This document shows, one piece after another, positions 1-9,739 of a stretch of 64,000 nucleotides of DNA. The position numbers and the translations under genes were made by a program. The DNA is from Tunturibacter gelidoferens (GTDB lineage: Bacteria; Acidobacteriota; Terriglobia; Terriglobales; Acidobacteriaceae). The notes under the pieces are model-generated. The model saw only the letters and a program-made list of their open reading frames with translations. It did no database searches and had not been told where the DNA came from. Each line of letters begins with the position of its first letter. The first letter of the stretch is position 1. The stretch covers positions 62,001-126,000 of the forward strand of contig NZ_CP132938.1 in NCBI RefSeq assembly GCF_040358255.1. Reading direction: 5' to 3'.

Positions 1-75
1 ATTGTGATGCTGCTCTTCATCTTTGGATTTGGTCCGGAGAGACGTGGAAGAAGCTTTCGAGCCAAAGCCGGTTGA
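1..75 (+). CDS. C-terminal end of a membrane protein (possibly MFS), cut by window edge
   Basis: The first frame is open from base 1 to a TGA at 73-75 and encodes about 24 residues: a hydrophobic stretch (VMLLFIFGFG) followed by PERRGRSFRAKAG. A last membrane helix followed by a basic tail with a G-P-E-x-x-G-R pattern resembles the C-terminus of sugar-type MFS transporters. That family guess is inference from a very short piece; the start lies outside the window. Confidence 0.4.
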   Translation: MVMLLFIFGFGPERRGRSFRAKAG

Positions 76-160
76 TCGGCCTGCGAGAAGTCTCACGGTT
101 CAGAATCTTGATATTCGCGTTAGTCTGTACGCCGGCAAATCATTTCGGCGGATGGGCAGT

Positions 161-176
161 TTAAGGCTGGCTTAAG
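161..176 (+). promoter_or_regulatory. PmrA/QseB-type box 1 (TTAAG-N6-TTAAG)
   Basis: Direct repeat TTAAG (161-165), six bases, TTAAG (172-176), 22 bases before the response regulator ATG at 199. The 11-bp half-site period matches the boxes bound by PmrA/BasR/QseB-type OmpR-family regulators. The same arrangement recurs at 2366 and 12761. It suggests autoregulation. The short distance to the ATG implies a very short leader or a repressing role; I see no clear -10 at the expected spacing. Confidence 0.6.
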
Positions 177-198
177 CTTTGTGTGTTGAGATCTACTC

Positions 199-909
199 AT
201 GCGTGTACTGCTAGTTGAAGACGAGATTCGCCTTGCCGAAAACGTGGCGCATGCGCTGCGCGACGGACCTGGCTTCGCGGTAGATCATGCTGAGGATGGG
301 CAAACGGGTCTGGATCTCGCTGAAAATCTGTGCTACGACTTGATTATTCTCGATCTTATGCTGCCGAAGTTAGATGGCTTGACGGTGCTTCGCCGGCTCC
401 GCGAACGAAGGGACAGCACTGCGGTCCTGATCCTGACGGCACGGAGCGAGCGGTCTTCGATTATTCAACTCCTCAACAGCGGCGCGGATGACTACCTGAG
501 CAAGCCTTTCGATCTCGGAGAGGTGATTGCCAGGGCAAAGGCGCTTATTCGACGGGGCAAAGGTATGGCTAGTCCTGCGCTTCGCCTGGGTGATCTGGAA
601 CTCCATACCGGAGACCAGAGTGTCTTCCGTGCAGGCATGCCGATTGTGCTTTCTCCCATGGAGTACCGTATTCTCGAGTACCTGATGCATCGCCCTCGCG
701 CTATTGTCTCCAAGCGGGAGTTGCTGGAGCACATGTACGACTTTAACTGGGTGCATCACTCCAATGTGATCGAGGCACATGTTTCGAACCTGAGACGCAA
801 GCTCGGGGAGGGGACGAATCCGCCAACGATCGAGAATTTGCGCAATCGGGGTTACAGGCTTGTGATGGAGTACACAACCTTCAAGGAAGCCGAGGATGAA
901 TCGGCATGA
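199..909 (+). CDS. OmpR/PhoB-family response regulator
   Basis: 236 aa, the usual length for this family. Residues 1-115 form a receiver domain with the acidic pair E7/D8, phospho-acceptor D52 in LIILDLMLP, the T in LILTARS and K102 in LSKPFDLGE. Residues ~128-225 are a winged-helix DNA-binding domain (SPMEYRILEYLM, HVSNLRRKL, TIENLRNRGYRL). The gene overlaps the downstream sensor kinase by 4 bp (ATGA), so the two are translationally coupled. Its own promoter region carries a TTAAG-N6-TTAAG box of the kind recognised by the PmrA/QseB branch. The neighbouring efflux operon and a TonB receptor have the same box, so this protein is the probable regulator of all three. The inducing signal is unknown. 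Confidence 0.95.
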   Translation: MRVLLVEDEIRLAENVAHALRDGPGFAVDHAEDGQTGLDLAENLCYDLIILDLMLPKLDGLTVLRRLRERRDSTAVLILTARSERSSIIQLLNSGADDYLSKPFDLGEVIARAKALIRRGKGMASPALRLGDLELHTGDQSVFRAGMPIVLSPMEYRILEYLMHRPRAIVSKRELLEHMYDFNWVHHSNVIEAHVSNLRRKLGEGTNPPTIENLRNRGYRLVMEYTTFKEAEDESA

Positions 910-2369
910 AGACCTACTCGCTGACACGACGCCTGATCACAGCTGTGCTGTTGGTGGAACTCTGCTCTCTGCTGGCCTTGATTGGGATCGCCAGTGTCTA
1001 TGAGGCGATTTCACACTTCCGAGCCTTGGATGTAGTGCTGCGTGGTCGAGCAGATTCCGTACTGGGTGCGGTCCAGGACGCAGAAGACCCGGAAGACAAC
1101 TTGATGCTTTATGGAACCGAGGGTCTCGCTCCGAAGCGGGACATTTATATCGTGCGTGATGATCGTGGCCGCGTGATCGGGTCGCAAGGGTGGCCAGGCG
1201 GGGAGCAGGAGTTGGCCAGCACCGACACGAGGGAGTTTCGAAATCTGACGGTTGGAGGGATTCGCTACAGGGTCCTCCGCAGGCCCGGTTTGCGTGTGGT
1301 CGATCCGGGGGATGCCAAAGGTGGCGTTGCTCGACATGTCATCATTCTTTACGGTTCTCGCACTCACCCGGTCTGGGAAAGAGTTCGGAATGCCATCGCT
1401 TTCTATGCACTCTCGGGCCTTCTACTTCTGGTAATAACCGGAGTCGTGTTGCTGCGTCTGTTACGCGGCGGGCTTCAACCTTTATATGAGCTGGTCGAAC
1501 AAGCGGGCAAGATCTCGGTAACTTCGTGGAACCTGGGTCCCTCCAGTCAGGCCCGCTATGTGCGAGAGCTAGAGCCGCTGGTCTCAGCCATTGAATCCGC
1601 GCTCCTAAGACTTGAGCAGTCTTTCGCGCAACAAAGACAGTTCGTGAGCGATGCTGCCCACGAGCTGAAGACTTCGGTGGCGGTGGTGAAGTCTTCTCTG
1701 CAGCTTTTGACCATGCGCACGAGATCCGCGAAGGAATATGAAGAGGGACTCGAGCGAGTGACAGTTGACTCTGAACGCATGGAGGAACTTGTAGCTAAGA
1801 TGCTGACCCTGGCGCGACTTGAAGAGGGCGGGGAACAGCCGGAGTCGTATCGTATTGTCGAACTAGGCGACGTTCTCCGCGACGTGGCTGAGCATTTTCG
1901 GACGCTGGCCAGCTTCCACCGCATCAGCCTGGCGGTCAACGCAGATACTTCGACTCTCGTTTTTTGCGATCCCGACCAGCTTCGCCTGCTTTGCTCCAAC
2001 CTGATTCACAATGCGATTCAACACAGCGGAGCCGGCACCGAGGTCCGCGCGATCGTTAGTAGTCAGGGAGAGTTGGCCCAATTGATTGTTGAGGACGATG
2101 GGGAAGGGATTCCAGAAGATGTACTTCCGCACGTCTTCGATCGGTTCTACCGAGGCGATCCGTCCCGTAGCCGGCGAACTGGCGGCACGGGTCTGGGGCT
2201 GGCGATCTCAAAGGCAATCGTTTTGCGATACCACGGAGCTATTCGCCTGAAGAGTAATCCCGGGCATGGCACGAGCGCCATCGTTACCCTGCCACTGGTG
2301 CCGTCAACAACCCAAAGAACAGATCATAGGACTACAAGGAATTTTGAAAAAGGAGCTGTGACGTCTTAA
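906..2369 (+). CDS. Sensor histidine kinase, partner of the upstream regulator
   Basis: 487 aa inner-membrane kinase. A first membrane helix (~10-32) and a second (~163-186) flank a periplasmic sensor segment of ~125 residues. A HAMP-like linker follows, then HisKA with the autophosphorylated His252 in DAAHELKTS, then the HATPase_c domain: N box (LLCSNLIHNAIQHS), G1 (VEDDGEGIPE), F box (FDRFYRGD) and G2 (RTGGTGLGLAISK). All key motifs are intact. It starts inside the regulator gene (ATGA overlap). The order regulator-kinase-efflux resembles metal- or drug-responsive systems; the ligand of the periplasmic segment cannot be read from sequence. Confidence 0.95.
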   Translation: MKTYSLTRRLITAVLLVELCSLLALIGIASVYEAISHFRALDVVLRGRADSVLGAVQDAEDPEDNLMLYGTEGLAPKRDIYIVRDDRGRVIGSQGWPGGEQELASTDTREFRNLTVGGIRYRVLRRPGLRVVDPGDAKGGVARHVIILYGSRTHPVWERVRNAIAFYALSGLLLLVITGVVLLRLLRGGLQPLYELVEQAGKISVTSWNLGPSSQARYVRELEPLVSAIESALLRLEQSFAQQRQFVSDAAHELKTSVAVVKSSLQLLTMRTRSAKEYEEGLERVTVDSERMEELVAKMLTLARLEEGGEQPESYRIVELGDVLRDVAEHFRTLASFHRISLAVNADTSTLVFCDPDQLRLLCSNLIHNAIQHSGAGTEVRAIVSSQGELAQLIVEDDGEGIPEDVLPHVFDRFYRGDPSRSRRTGGTGLGLAISKAIVLRYHGAIRLKSNPGHGTSAIVTLPLVPSTTQRTDHRTTRNFEKGAVTS

Positions 2370-2381
2370 GCGTACATTAAG
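2366..2381 (+). promoter_or_regulatory. PmrA/QseB-type box 2, before the propeller/efflux operon
   Basis: TTAAG (2366-2370), six bases, TTAAG (2377-2381); the first half overlaps the kinase stop codon. A -10-like GATATT lies at 2392-2397, ten bases after the box, which fits an activator box replacing the -35 element. The ATG of the next gene is at 2437. The arrangement suggests that the two-component system activates the efflux operon from its own promoter, separate from the regulator/kinase transcript. Confidence 0.6.
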
Positions 2382-2436
2382 CCAGCTCTGCGATATTTGT
2401 AGAAACAAATTTCTTCAATTCTGGAGTGTTCTTGAC

Positions 2437-3483
2437 ATGCCGAATCAAAGCAGACGAGTAGTCTCTTCCCTCATCTTTGCCGCATCGACGCTAGTTCCCT
2501 TCCTTACGACATCGTCTGCCACGGCGCAAAAGCCATTCCAGATTGAACAGCGATGGGCTATCGGAGGCACGGGGGGCTGGGACTACCTGACGGTCGACCC
2601 GACATCCCATCGCCTTTACATCGCCCACCTGACGCGCGTCGACGTCGTCGACACCAATACTGGAAAGGTCATCGGAGCCGTTGAGGGATTGACTCGATGC
2701 CACGGCGTCGTCATCGCTCCCGATGGCAAGACTGGTTTTGCTTCAGATGGCGGAGCAAACAACGTTGTGGTCTTCGATACTTCCAATTTTTCTACGCTGA
2801 CGAAGATTCCGGCCGGAACGAATCCCGATGGCATGGCCTATGAGGGCTCCACCAATACGCTGTGGGCGTTCAATGGATCAAGCAAGAACGCCACGGTGAT
2901 CGATGCAGCCAATCGTAAAGTGATAGGCACCGTCGCGCTGCCCGGCAAACCGGAGTTCCCCCAAAGCGACGACGCGGGAACTGTCTTCGTAAACATCGAA
3001 GATAAGAACAGCATTGTGCGACTCGACGCCAAAGCTCAAAAGATTACTGCCACGTGGCCGCTGGCCGGATGCGACTCGCCGTCGGGACTGGCCTTCGATA
3101 AGGATGGCGGACGTCTCTTTTCTGTCTGCGACGGCAAGAAGATGGTAGTCACCGATTCGCACACCGGCAAGTCGCTGGGTGCGCCGACCATTGGCGATGG
3201 ACCTGATGCCGCTGGATATGACGCGAGCAAGAAGCTGGTGTTCTCTTCCAATGGCGACGGGACGCTGAGCGTTGTCGATGCAAGCCAGGCAACGTATCCA
3301 GTGATACAGACGCTTTCGACGATGAAGGGTGCACGAACGATGGCGTTCGACTCATCGACCGGAAAGATCTACACGGTAACGGCCAAGTTCGGCGCTGCAC
3401 CGCCTGCAACCGCCGCGACTCCTCACCCGCGCCCGTCTATCCTGCCCGATAGCTTTACCGTGCTGGTGATCGGCCAGGACTAG
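2437..3483 (+). CDS. YncE-like secreted beta-propeller protein
   Basis: 348 aa with a signal peptide (basic start, hydrophobic core, cleavage near SSATAQ at ~30). The rest is a series of ~40-residue beta-propeller blades of the YncE/cytochrome D1-like type, for example GVVIAPDGKTGFASDGGANN and repeats ending in VVFDTSN, TVIDAAN, VVTDSHT and SVVDAS. It is probably periplasmic. It is the first gene after the kinase and carries the second TTAAG box in its promoter, directly ahead of the TolC/adaptor/RND genes. No catalytic residues are evident; a sensing or scaffold role for the efflux system is inference. Confidence 0.85.
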   Translation: MPNQSRRVVSSLIFAASTLVPFLTTSSATAQKPFQIEQRWAIGGTGGWDYLTVDPTSHRLYIAHLTRVDVVDTNTGKVIGAVEGLTRCHGVVIAPDGKTGFASDGGANNVVVFDTSNFSTLTKIPAGTNPDGMAYEGSTNTLWAFNGSSKNATVIDAANRKVIGTVALPGKPEFPQSDDAGTVFVNIEDKNSIVRLDAKAQKITATWPLAGCDSPSGLAFDKDGGRLFSVCDGKKMVVTDSHTGKSLGAPTIGDGPDAAGYDASKKLVFSSNGDGTLSVVDASQATYPVIQTLSTMKGARTMAFDSSTGKIYTVTAKFGAAPPATAATPHPRPSILPDSFTVLVIGQD

Positions 3484-3520
3484 CCGGGATTCCTCGCAAT
3501 CGGTGGGTGTGAAGCAAACC

Positions 3521-4990
3521 ATGAAACAAATCTTTCAACTCAATACGATCTTCGCGTTTGGCTGGGCGGTGGCGGTTGCTGTCGCGCCATCCCCGGCTAG
3601 CGCGTGGCAGTCGAGTACTTCCGGGATAGCTGTCCAGGAGCTTACAGAGCCGACGCAGAGTACTGCGTCCCCCATCAACCCCGGAGCCACGCAGGCGAAC
3701 GGTGGAGCAGCGGCACAGGTGCTCGTGCAAAATGGGAGCCAGCCCGGCCCCGCGATTACGCTTGACCTGGCCCTATCGCTGGCACGAACGAACGAGCCAG
3801 CATTTGCCGCGGCAGTGGCAGCGAGCAAGAGCGCACAGCTTGACCGCTCGATCGCTCGGGCAGCTTTGCTTCCTTCTGTGGTCTATCACAATCAATATCT
3901 CTACACGCAACCGAATGGTGCGCATAACGGGGCTGGCTCGATCGGATCACAGGCTGCGCCCAAGTTCATCGCCAACAACACCGTGCACGAGTACACCAGC
4001 CAGGGCGTTGCTACCGAGACGCTGGGGCTTGCGCAGTACAACGCTGTGGCTCGCGCGGGAGCCGCGGCTGCTATCGCGAGCGCGGAGTTGGAGATCAGCC
4101 GCAGGGGTCTAACTTCGACGGTAGTCGGTCTGTTTTATAACTCGACAGCAGCGCAAGAACGGACTGTTATTCAACAGCGTGCCACTAACGAGGCTGCTGA
4201 CTTCGTCAAACAGACGCAGCAACGGGAAGCAGCTAGAGAAGTAGCACACGCGGATGTGATCAAGGCACAGTTGACGCTGCAACAACGGCAGCGAGATCTT
4301 GGCGATGCTCAGCTGCAGGCGCAGAAGGCCCGTCTTGATCTTGGCGTCCTGTTGTTTCCTGATCCGCGCTCGCCGTACAGTGTCACGCTTCCTGTAGCAA
4401 CTCTGCTTCCGGAGCGAACCGTGGTGGAGACCCAGGCAGCCGCGAATAATCCCGAACTGAAGAGCGCCCTGGCAACGCTGCGATCGAAAGATCTCGACAT
4501 CACCGCCGCACGCGCTGCCTACCTGCCTGATCTGGTGCTTAACTACTCGTATGGTATCGATGCCGCGCAGTTCGCTGCGAACGGCCCCGACGGTGTTCGC
4601 AACCTTGGCTACTCCGCTTCGGCGACACTCGACATTCCTGTTTGGGACTGGCTTGCAACGCAGCACAAGATCAAACAAGCGCACATATTTCGCGACGCTG
4701 CCAAGGTGGCGCTGACATCGACGCAGCGCACACTGATTGCACAACTTGAGGAGTTCTACGGAGAGGCTTCTCTCGCTCACGATCAGCTTGCTTCGCTTGA
4801 GTTGAGCGTACAGACAGCACGAGAAAGCCTTCGCCTGACCAGGATGCGCTACTCCGCAGGCGAGGCGACCGTTCTGGAGGTTGTCGACGCACAAAACTCC
4901 TTTACTAGCGCAGAGCTTGCGTATCAGGACGGCAACATTCGCTATCAGGTTGCGCTGGCAAACCTTCAACTACTTACGGGGACGATTTAA
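3521..4990 (+). CDS. TolC-family outer-membrane efflux protein
   Basis: 489 aa from the ATG at 3521; an in-frame GTG at 3503 is an alternative start. Signal peptide (FAFGWAVAVAVAPSPASAWQ), then two OEP repeats of long alpha-helices rich in Ala/Gln (around residues 85-270 and 300-490), as in the coiled-coil periplasmic barrel of TolC. Typical motifs include TLDLALSLA near the start of the first repeat and GEATVLEVVDAQNSF in the second. It forms the outer-membrane channel of the tripartite pump encoded with the next two genes, with only 2 bases between its stop and the adaptor start. Confidence 0.92.
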   Translation: MKQIFQLNTIFAFGWAVAVAVAPSPASAWQSSTSGIAVQELTEPTQSTASPINPGATQANGGAAAQVLVQNGSQPGPAITLDLALSLARTNEPAFAAAVAASKSAQLDRSIARAALLPSVVYHNQYLYTQPNGAHNGAGSIGSQAAPKFIANNTVHEYTSQGVATETLGLAQYNAVARAGAAAAIASAELEISRRGLTSTVVGLFYNSTAAQERTVIQQRATNEAADFVKQTQQREAAREVAHADVIKAQLTLQQRQRDLGDAQLQAQKARLDLGVLLFPDPRSPYSVTLPVATLLPERTVVETQAAANNPELKSALATLRSKDLDITAARAAYLPDLVLNYSYGIDAAQFAANGPDGVRNLGYSASATLDIPVWDWLATQHKIKQAHIFRDAAKVALTSTQRTLIAQLEEFYGEASLAHDQLASLELSVQTARESLRLTRMRYSAGEATVLEVVDAQNSFTSAELAYQDGNIRYQVALANLQLLTGTI

Positions 4991-4992
4991 CC

Positions 4993-6321
4993 GTGGCCGA
5001 CAAAATGGTAACTAAGACGACAAAACGAGCTGGGGCACCAGGAGTGGCTGCATCTTTAATGTTCCTGTCCGCTTCCCTGCTGGTTCAGAGCGGCTGCAAG
5101 AAGGCGGATGATACGGCCGAGAAGCCGGTCGTCACCGTTCAAGCCGCCCACCCCGCAACTGGCCCGATCACTGAGGAGATTGACGCAGATGCGACTCTCG
5201 CCCCTGTTGCGCAGGCTGCAATCTTACCTAAAGTGACTGCGCCGGTGCGTAAGTTTTACGTTCAACGTGGCTCCCACGTCAAAGCCGGACAACTCTTAGC
5301 CACACTTGAGAACGAAGATCTCGCCGCGGCCGCGATGGATAACAAAGGTGCCTTCGACGCAGCGCAAGGGGCTTATGCGGCGGCAACCCAGTCTGCAGTA
5401 CCCGAAGAGCAGACCCGCGCTCGGCTTGACCTGGAACAAGCCAAAGCTACTCTCGATCTCGACAACAGTATTCTCGATGCCCGCAAGCAGTTGCTGTCTC
5501 AGGGAGCGATACCAGGCCGTGACTATGATACTGCGCGAACAACTGCTCTGCAGGCGCAGGCAGCGTACGATATCGCGAAACAGAAATACGAGGCGCTTGG
5601 CAAGGTTGGCACCAGCGCTTCATTGGAATCGGCGAAGGGGCAGCTCACCTCCGCGAAAGGAAAGTACCTGGGTGCGGCAGCACAACTTAGCTACACCGAA
5701 ATCAAGACACCGATCTCCGGCTTCGTTACCGATCGCCCCCTCTTCGCAGGGGAGACTGCCGCTGCTGGAACTCCCGTCGTAACCGTGATGGACACCTCTT
5801 TCATGATCGCGAAGTTGCACATTGCTCAGATGCAGGCCCAGCGGCTTGTCGTGGGTTCTCCCGCCACGATTGCCGTGCCCGGAATAGAAGAGCCGTTAGA
5901 CGCGAAGGTCTCGCTCATCAGTCCAGCGCTCGATCCTGGCAGCACGACGGTTGAAGTTTGGCTTCGAGTACCGAATCCGAAGGGCACACTGAAGGCCGGT
6001 ACGTCGGTGCATGCCACTCTTAAGGGAAGAACCGTAGAGAACGCTCTCCTGATTCCCACGGAGGCGGTTCAGCGCTCTCCAGAAGGCGCAGGCAAGATCG
6101 TCATGGTGATAGGCGCGGACGGCGCGGCTGCTAAGCGGAACGTCACTGTCGGCATCCAGACTGATGAATCGGCGCAGATCGTTAGCGGTCTGAAGCCCAG
6201 CGATATGGTCATTACAACTGGCGGCTACGGGCTCGACGAAGGTACGAAGGTCAAAGTGGGACCGGCGGAGGAGAAAGATTCCGCGGGCAAGAGCGACGCC
6301 GAAACGGGAGGCAAAGAGTGA
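4993..6321 (+). CDS. RND efflux periplasmic adaptor (membrane fusion protein)
   Basis: 442 aa from a GTG; a second in-frame ATG lies at 5005. The N-terminus is hydrophobic and followed by SGCKKADD, suggesting lipid attachment at Cys, although position -3 is Gln rather than Leu. The order is that of AcrA/HlyD adaptors: first half of a biotinyl-lipoyl domain (residues ~65-105, KAGQLLATLENEDL), a helical hairpin (~110-205), second lipoyl half (YTEIKTPISGFVTDR), beta-barrel domain, and a membrane-proximal domain ending near residue 425. It bridges the TolC channel and the RND pump. The last 4 bases overlap the pump gene. Confidence 0.93.
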   Translation: MADKMVTKTTKRAGAPGVAASLMFLSASLLVQSGCKKADDTAEKPVVTVQAAHPATGPITEEIDADATLAPVAQAAILPKVTAPVRKFYVQRGSHVKAGQLLATLENEDLAAAAMDNKGAFDAAQGAYAAATQSAVPEEQTRARLDLEQAKATLDLDNSILDARKQLLSQGAIPGRDYDTARTTALQAQAAYDIAKQKYEALGKVGTSASLESAKGQLTSAKGKYLGAAAQLSYTEIKTPISGFVTDRPLFAGETAAAGTPVVTVMDTSFMIAKLHIAQMQAQRLVVGSPATIAVPGIEEPLDAKVSLISPALDPGSTTVEVWLRVPNPKGTLKAGTSVHATLKGRTVENALLIPTEAVQRSPEGAGKIVMVIGADGAAAKRNVTVGIQTDESAQIVSGLKPSDMVITTGGYGLDEGTKVKVGPAEEKDSAGKSDAETGGKE

Positions 6322-9300
6322 GTTTGCGGAACCCTCCTGCTGTTGACGAACGAGACTTCTGGCTGTCGCGTGCGGCCAAGCCGATCTTCTTCTTCCTCAT
6401 CGTCCTCACGATTGCCGGCATCTACGCGGCATTCCAAGTGCCCATCTCTGTCTTTCCGGATACGAACTTTCCGCGTGTCGTTATTGGCGTCGATAACGGT
6501 GTGATGCCGGTCGAGCAGATGCAGGTCACGATCACAAAGCCCATTGAAGATGCCGTCAACAGCGTCCCCGGGTTGATGACGGTCCGTAGCACCACCAGTC
6601 GCGGGTCTGCAGAGGTGAGTCTTTTCTTCGACTGGAATGTGGACATGTTCCGGACCTTGCAGCTTACCGACTCTGCCCTGGCAAAGATCCAGTCGAGCCT
6701 GCCCAGCACGGCAAAGATCACCACGAATCGTCTGACCTTCGCGACTTTTCCTATTCTTGGGTATGCGCTCACGGCAGATGACCGTGGTCCTAACACTGCC
6801 TCGCCCACTGCTTTATGGCAGATCGCCACCTATGATCTCAAGCCTCCCTTGAACCGTGTCATGGGCGTAAGCACGGTCGTGGTTCAAGGCGGTAAGGTTC
6901 CTGAGTTTCACATCGTCCCGGATCCTGCCCGTTTGCAGACGGCGGGCGTCACCGTTCTCGATCTCGTGAACGCGGTGCAGACCTCGAATATCATTGATTC
7001 TCCTGGACTGTACGAGGCCGATCACCAGCTGATTCTTGGACTGGTGGGCGCTCAGGCGCATGATGTCGAATCGCTCGGGCGTCTCGTCGTCAAGACCACC
7101 GCCGCCGGTGTCCCGATTCGTATCTCGGATGTAGCAACCCTCGGGCCTGCGACTCTTCCCGTCTACACTACCGTCGACGCCAATGGCACGCCGTCCGTGT
7201 TGCTCAACATAACGCGGCAGCCTTCCAGCAACACGGTGGCTGTGGCTGCTGCGGTCGCCATTGAGATCGCTCAGCTCACAAAGACTCTACCCCCAGGGGT
7301 TCATCTCACGCCGTTCTATGACCAATCGGAACTCGTTCGTGAGAGCATTGCCAGTGTTCGCGACGCCATTCTTATCGGGCTTTTGCTTGCGTGCGTCATC
7401 CTGTTTCTTTTTCTGCACGACTGGACCTCTTCGCTGATCGCGGGCCTGGTGATACCTGTCACCGTCGCAGTTACAATTCTTTTTCTCTGGATCATCGGAC
7501 AGAGCTTTAACCTAATGACGCTTGGCGGTCTTGCCGCCGCTATCGGCCTTGTCATCGACGACGCTATCGTGGTCGTGGAAAATATAGTCGTGCATCGGGA
7601 TCGTGGGCAGTCCCGTGTCGATGCAGTACGCACTGCGCTGCACGAGATCACGGTTCCTCTCATCGGGTCTACCGTTACACCCGTGGTCGTCTTTCTTCCT
7701 TTGATCGCGGTTACAGGGGTGACTGGTAGTTTCTTCCGGGCGTTGGCCGTGACCATGACTGCGGCGCTTCTCACATCGCTCCTGTTGGCTTTGACCTTTA
7801 CGCCTGCGCTCTCACTTTCGCTTCTGCGTCAACATGAAGATGCATCTTCTAAGCCGTCTGCAGATAGCTCGATGGCGGACCATCAAGAGAATGGCCCCTT
7901 CATGCGGCGCGTTCTCGACTTTCACAACCGCGTGCTCGGCTGGACGATTCGCCGAACCTGGGCGTTAGCAGCCATATCCGGAGTTCTCATCGTATTGGGC
8001 TACTTTGCCTACAGCGCACTGGGATCGAATCTGTTGCCAGCGATGGACGAAGGGAGCTTTATCCTCGACTACATCATGCCAGCGGGCAGCTCTCTTGCAA
8101 CGACGAACAAAGCGCTCGATCGTGTCGAAAAGATTCTCCGCGATACGCCCGAGGTTTCGATTACAACACGCCGCACCGGTCTTCAGCTTGGTCTCGCGGC
8201 CGTCACAGAGGCGAATACCGGCGATATCTCGGTTCGCCTGAAGACAAAGCGATCACGTCCCATCGATGAGATTATTTCGGACGTACGTCAGAAGATTAAG
8301 GAGCAGGAGCCGGAACTTGACGTCGAGTTTGTGCAGGTCCTTGAGGATATGATCAACGATCTCTCGAACTCGCCCGAACCGATTCAGATCAAACTCTTTT
8401 CGAACGACACCACACTTCTGCACGATCTTGGGCCGAAGGTGCAGGCGGCCATCTCAGCTATCCCGGGAGTTGTCGACACTCAGAACGGCGTGGACAATAC
8501 ACTGAGTGGTCCGGCGACTACATTCCAGGTCGATCCTGGTCTAGCGAGCCGCCTCGGCTTCACCGTTCAGGAGGTAGCGGAAGACGCGACCTCGTTGCTT
8601 GACGGACTCCCCTCAACCGATCCTGTGATTGTTGCTGGTCGGCCCTACACGGTTCGTGTGCGCATGTCAGACGAACATCGCTCCTCTTTGAGCGCGATCG
8701 AGAACACGGTCTTCAACTCCTCGACAGGACACACCGCGACGCTGGGTGCGCTTGCCGAGATCAAAGAACTTCCTCCGCAGAATGAGATTCGCCGCGAAAA
8801 CCTCGAGCAGGTTGTGCTCGTAAGCGGTCGACTGGAAGGTTCCAACCTTGGCGGCGCCATGGTGAAGGTGAAGGACGCGGTCGCCAAGCTCAATCTTCCG
8901 GCGAGCGTTCGGGTGCAGTACGGCGGCACGTATGAGGAGCAACAGAAATCTTTTCGCGAGCTTGTCCAGGTTCTCATCCTTGCACTTGCACTCGTCTTCG
9001 GCGTCCTGCTCGCCGAGTTTCGAAACTTTTCCGCGCCGATCGCGATCCTTACCAGCTCCATTCTTTCCATGGCCGGTGTCGTTCTGGCGCTCCTGATAAC
9101 GCGAACCGACTTCAACGTCGCAAGTTTCATGGGCTTGATTATGGTGATTGGAATCGTCGCCAAAAACGGCATCCTGCTACTCGATGCGGATGAACGCGCG
9201 CGGGCCGAGGGTGCAGACGCGCTTGATGCAATGATGCATGCAGCCCAAAGGCGACTGAGGCCGATTGTGATGACGGCGACGGCTGCGATGTGTGGCATGC

Positions 9301-9479
9301 TGCCGTTGGCTTTTGCGTTGGGGGCCGGGTCGCAGATGCTGCAGCCGCTGGCGATCGCCGTGATTGGCGGCCTGTTGATCTCGGTGGTTTTGAGTCTAAT
9401 CGTTACGCCGGCGATGTATTACCATCTGACCGCTAGAAGCGAACGGACAGGGATGGAAGAGCCACACGCGACGGTTTAG
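6318..9479 (+). CDS. RND-family efflux pump, inner-membrane subunit
   Basis: 1053 aa, full length for a proton-driven RND pump. Twelve membrane helices can be traced: one at ~20-40, five at ~345-510, one at ~555-575 and five at ~880-1040, with two large periplasmic loops between. The helix-4 motif AIGLVIDDAIVVVEN has the paired Asp (around residues 414-415) of the proton relay, as in drug-exporting HAE pumps; it differs from the DFG-type motif of CzcA metal pumps. The start codon is GTG, overlapping the adaptor gene by 4 bp. Substrate is not certain: motifs favour organic compounds over metals, but the PmrA-like regulation would also fit metal or cationic stress. Confidence 0.93.
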   Translation: MSLRNPPAVDERDFWLSRAAKPIFFFLIVLTIAGIYAAFQVPISVFPDTNFPRVVIGVDNGVMPVEQMQVTITKPIEDAVNSVPGLMTVRSTTSRGSAEVSLFFDWNVDMFRTLQLTDSALAKIQSSLPSTAKITTNRLTFATFPILGYALTADDRGPNTASPTALWQIATYDLKPPLNRVMGVSTVVVQGGKVPEFHIVPDPARLQTAGVTVLDLVNAVQTSNIIDSPGLYEADHQLILGLVGAQAHDVESLGRLVVKTTAAGVPIRISDVATLGPATLPVYTTVDANGTPSVLLNITRQPSSNTVAVAAAVAIEIAQLTKTLPPGVHLTPFYDQSELVRESIASVRDAILIGLLLACVILFLFLHDWTSSLIAGLVIPVTVAVTILFLWIIGQSFNLMTLGGLAAAIGLVIDDAIVVVENIVVHRDRGQSRVDAVRTALHEITVPLIGSTVTPVVVFLPLIAVTGVTGSFFRALAVTMTAALLTSLLLALTFTPALSLSLLRQHEDASSKPSADSSMADHQENGPFMRRVLDFHNRVLGWTIRRTWALAAISGVLIVLGYFAYSALGSNLLPAMDEGSFILDYIMPAGSSLATTNKALDRVEKILRDTPEVSITTRRTGLQLGLAAVTEANTGDISVRLKTKRSRPIDEIISDVRQKIKEQEPELDVEFVQVLEDMINDLSNSPEPIQIKLFSNDTTLLHDLGPKVQAAISAIPGVVDTQNGVDNTLSGPATTFQVDPGLASRLGFTVQEVAEDATSLLDGLPSTDPVIVAGRPYTVRVRMSDEHRSSLSAIENTVFNSSTGHTATLGALAEIKELPPQNEIRRENLEQVVLVSGRLEGSNLGGAMVKVKDAVAKLNLPASVRVQYGGTYEEQQKSFRELVQVLILALALVFGVLLAEFRNFSAPIAILTSSILSMAGVVLALLITRTDFNVASFMGLIMVIGIVAKNGILLLDADERARAEGADALDAMMHAAQRRLRPIVMTATAAMCGMLPLAFALGAGSQMLQPLAIAVIGGLLISVVLSLIVTPAMYYHLTARSERTGMEEPHATV

Positions 9480-9490
9480 ACATGATGAGT

Positions 9491-9506
9491 TCAGCCTGCA
9501 GGCTGA
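9491..9506. terminator. Palindrome after the RND operon
   Basis: Perfect 16-bp palindrome (TCAGCCTG followed by its reverse complement) 12 bases after the pump stop codon. It can form a GC-rich hairpin in RNA, but no long T run follows, so termination by this element alone is uncertain. It lies between convergent genes. Confidence 0.35.
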
Positions 9507-9739
9507 TGTTCTCAAACCGAGGTTCAGGCCTTTGAAGGCCGCGTGGTCGATTCGATTCTGACTATGAGGGTCTTCGCAAAGATTCGAATGGAAGAATTCA
9601 GGTGGAGGTATCTGGACCAACGAGTGCAGTGAACTCTGTAATGCCACTCTGCATCTCTTGCACTGCTAAAGGCTACGAGTTGCTTGGCGGTGAATGGGTG
9701 CCGGAGGCATGAACAATGCTTCCTGGCACCCTTTTCCGT

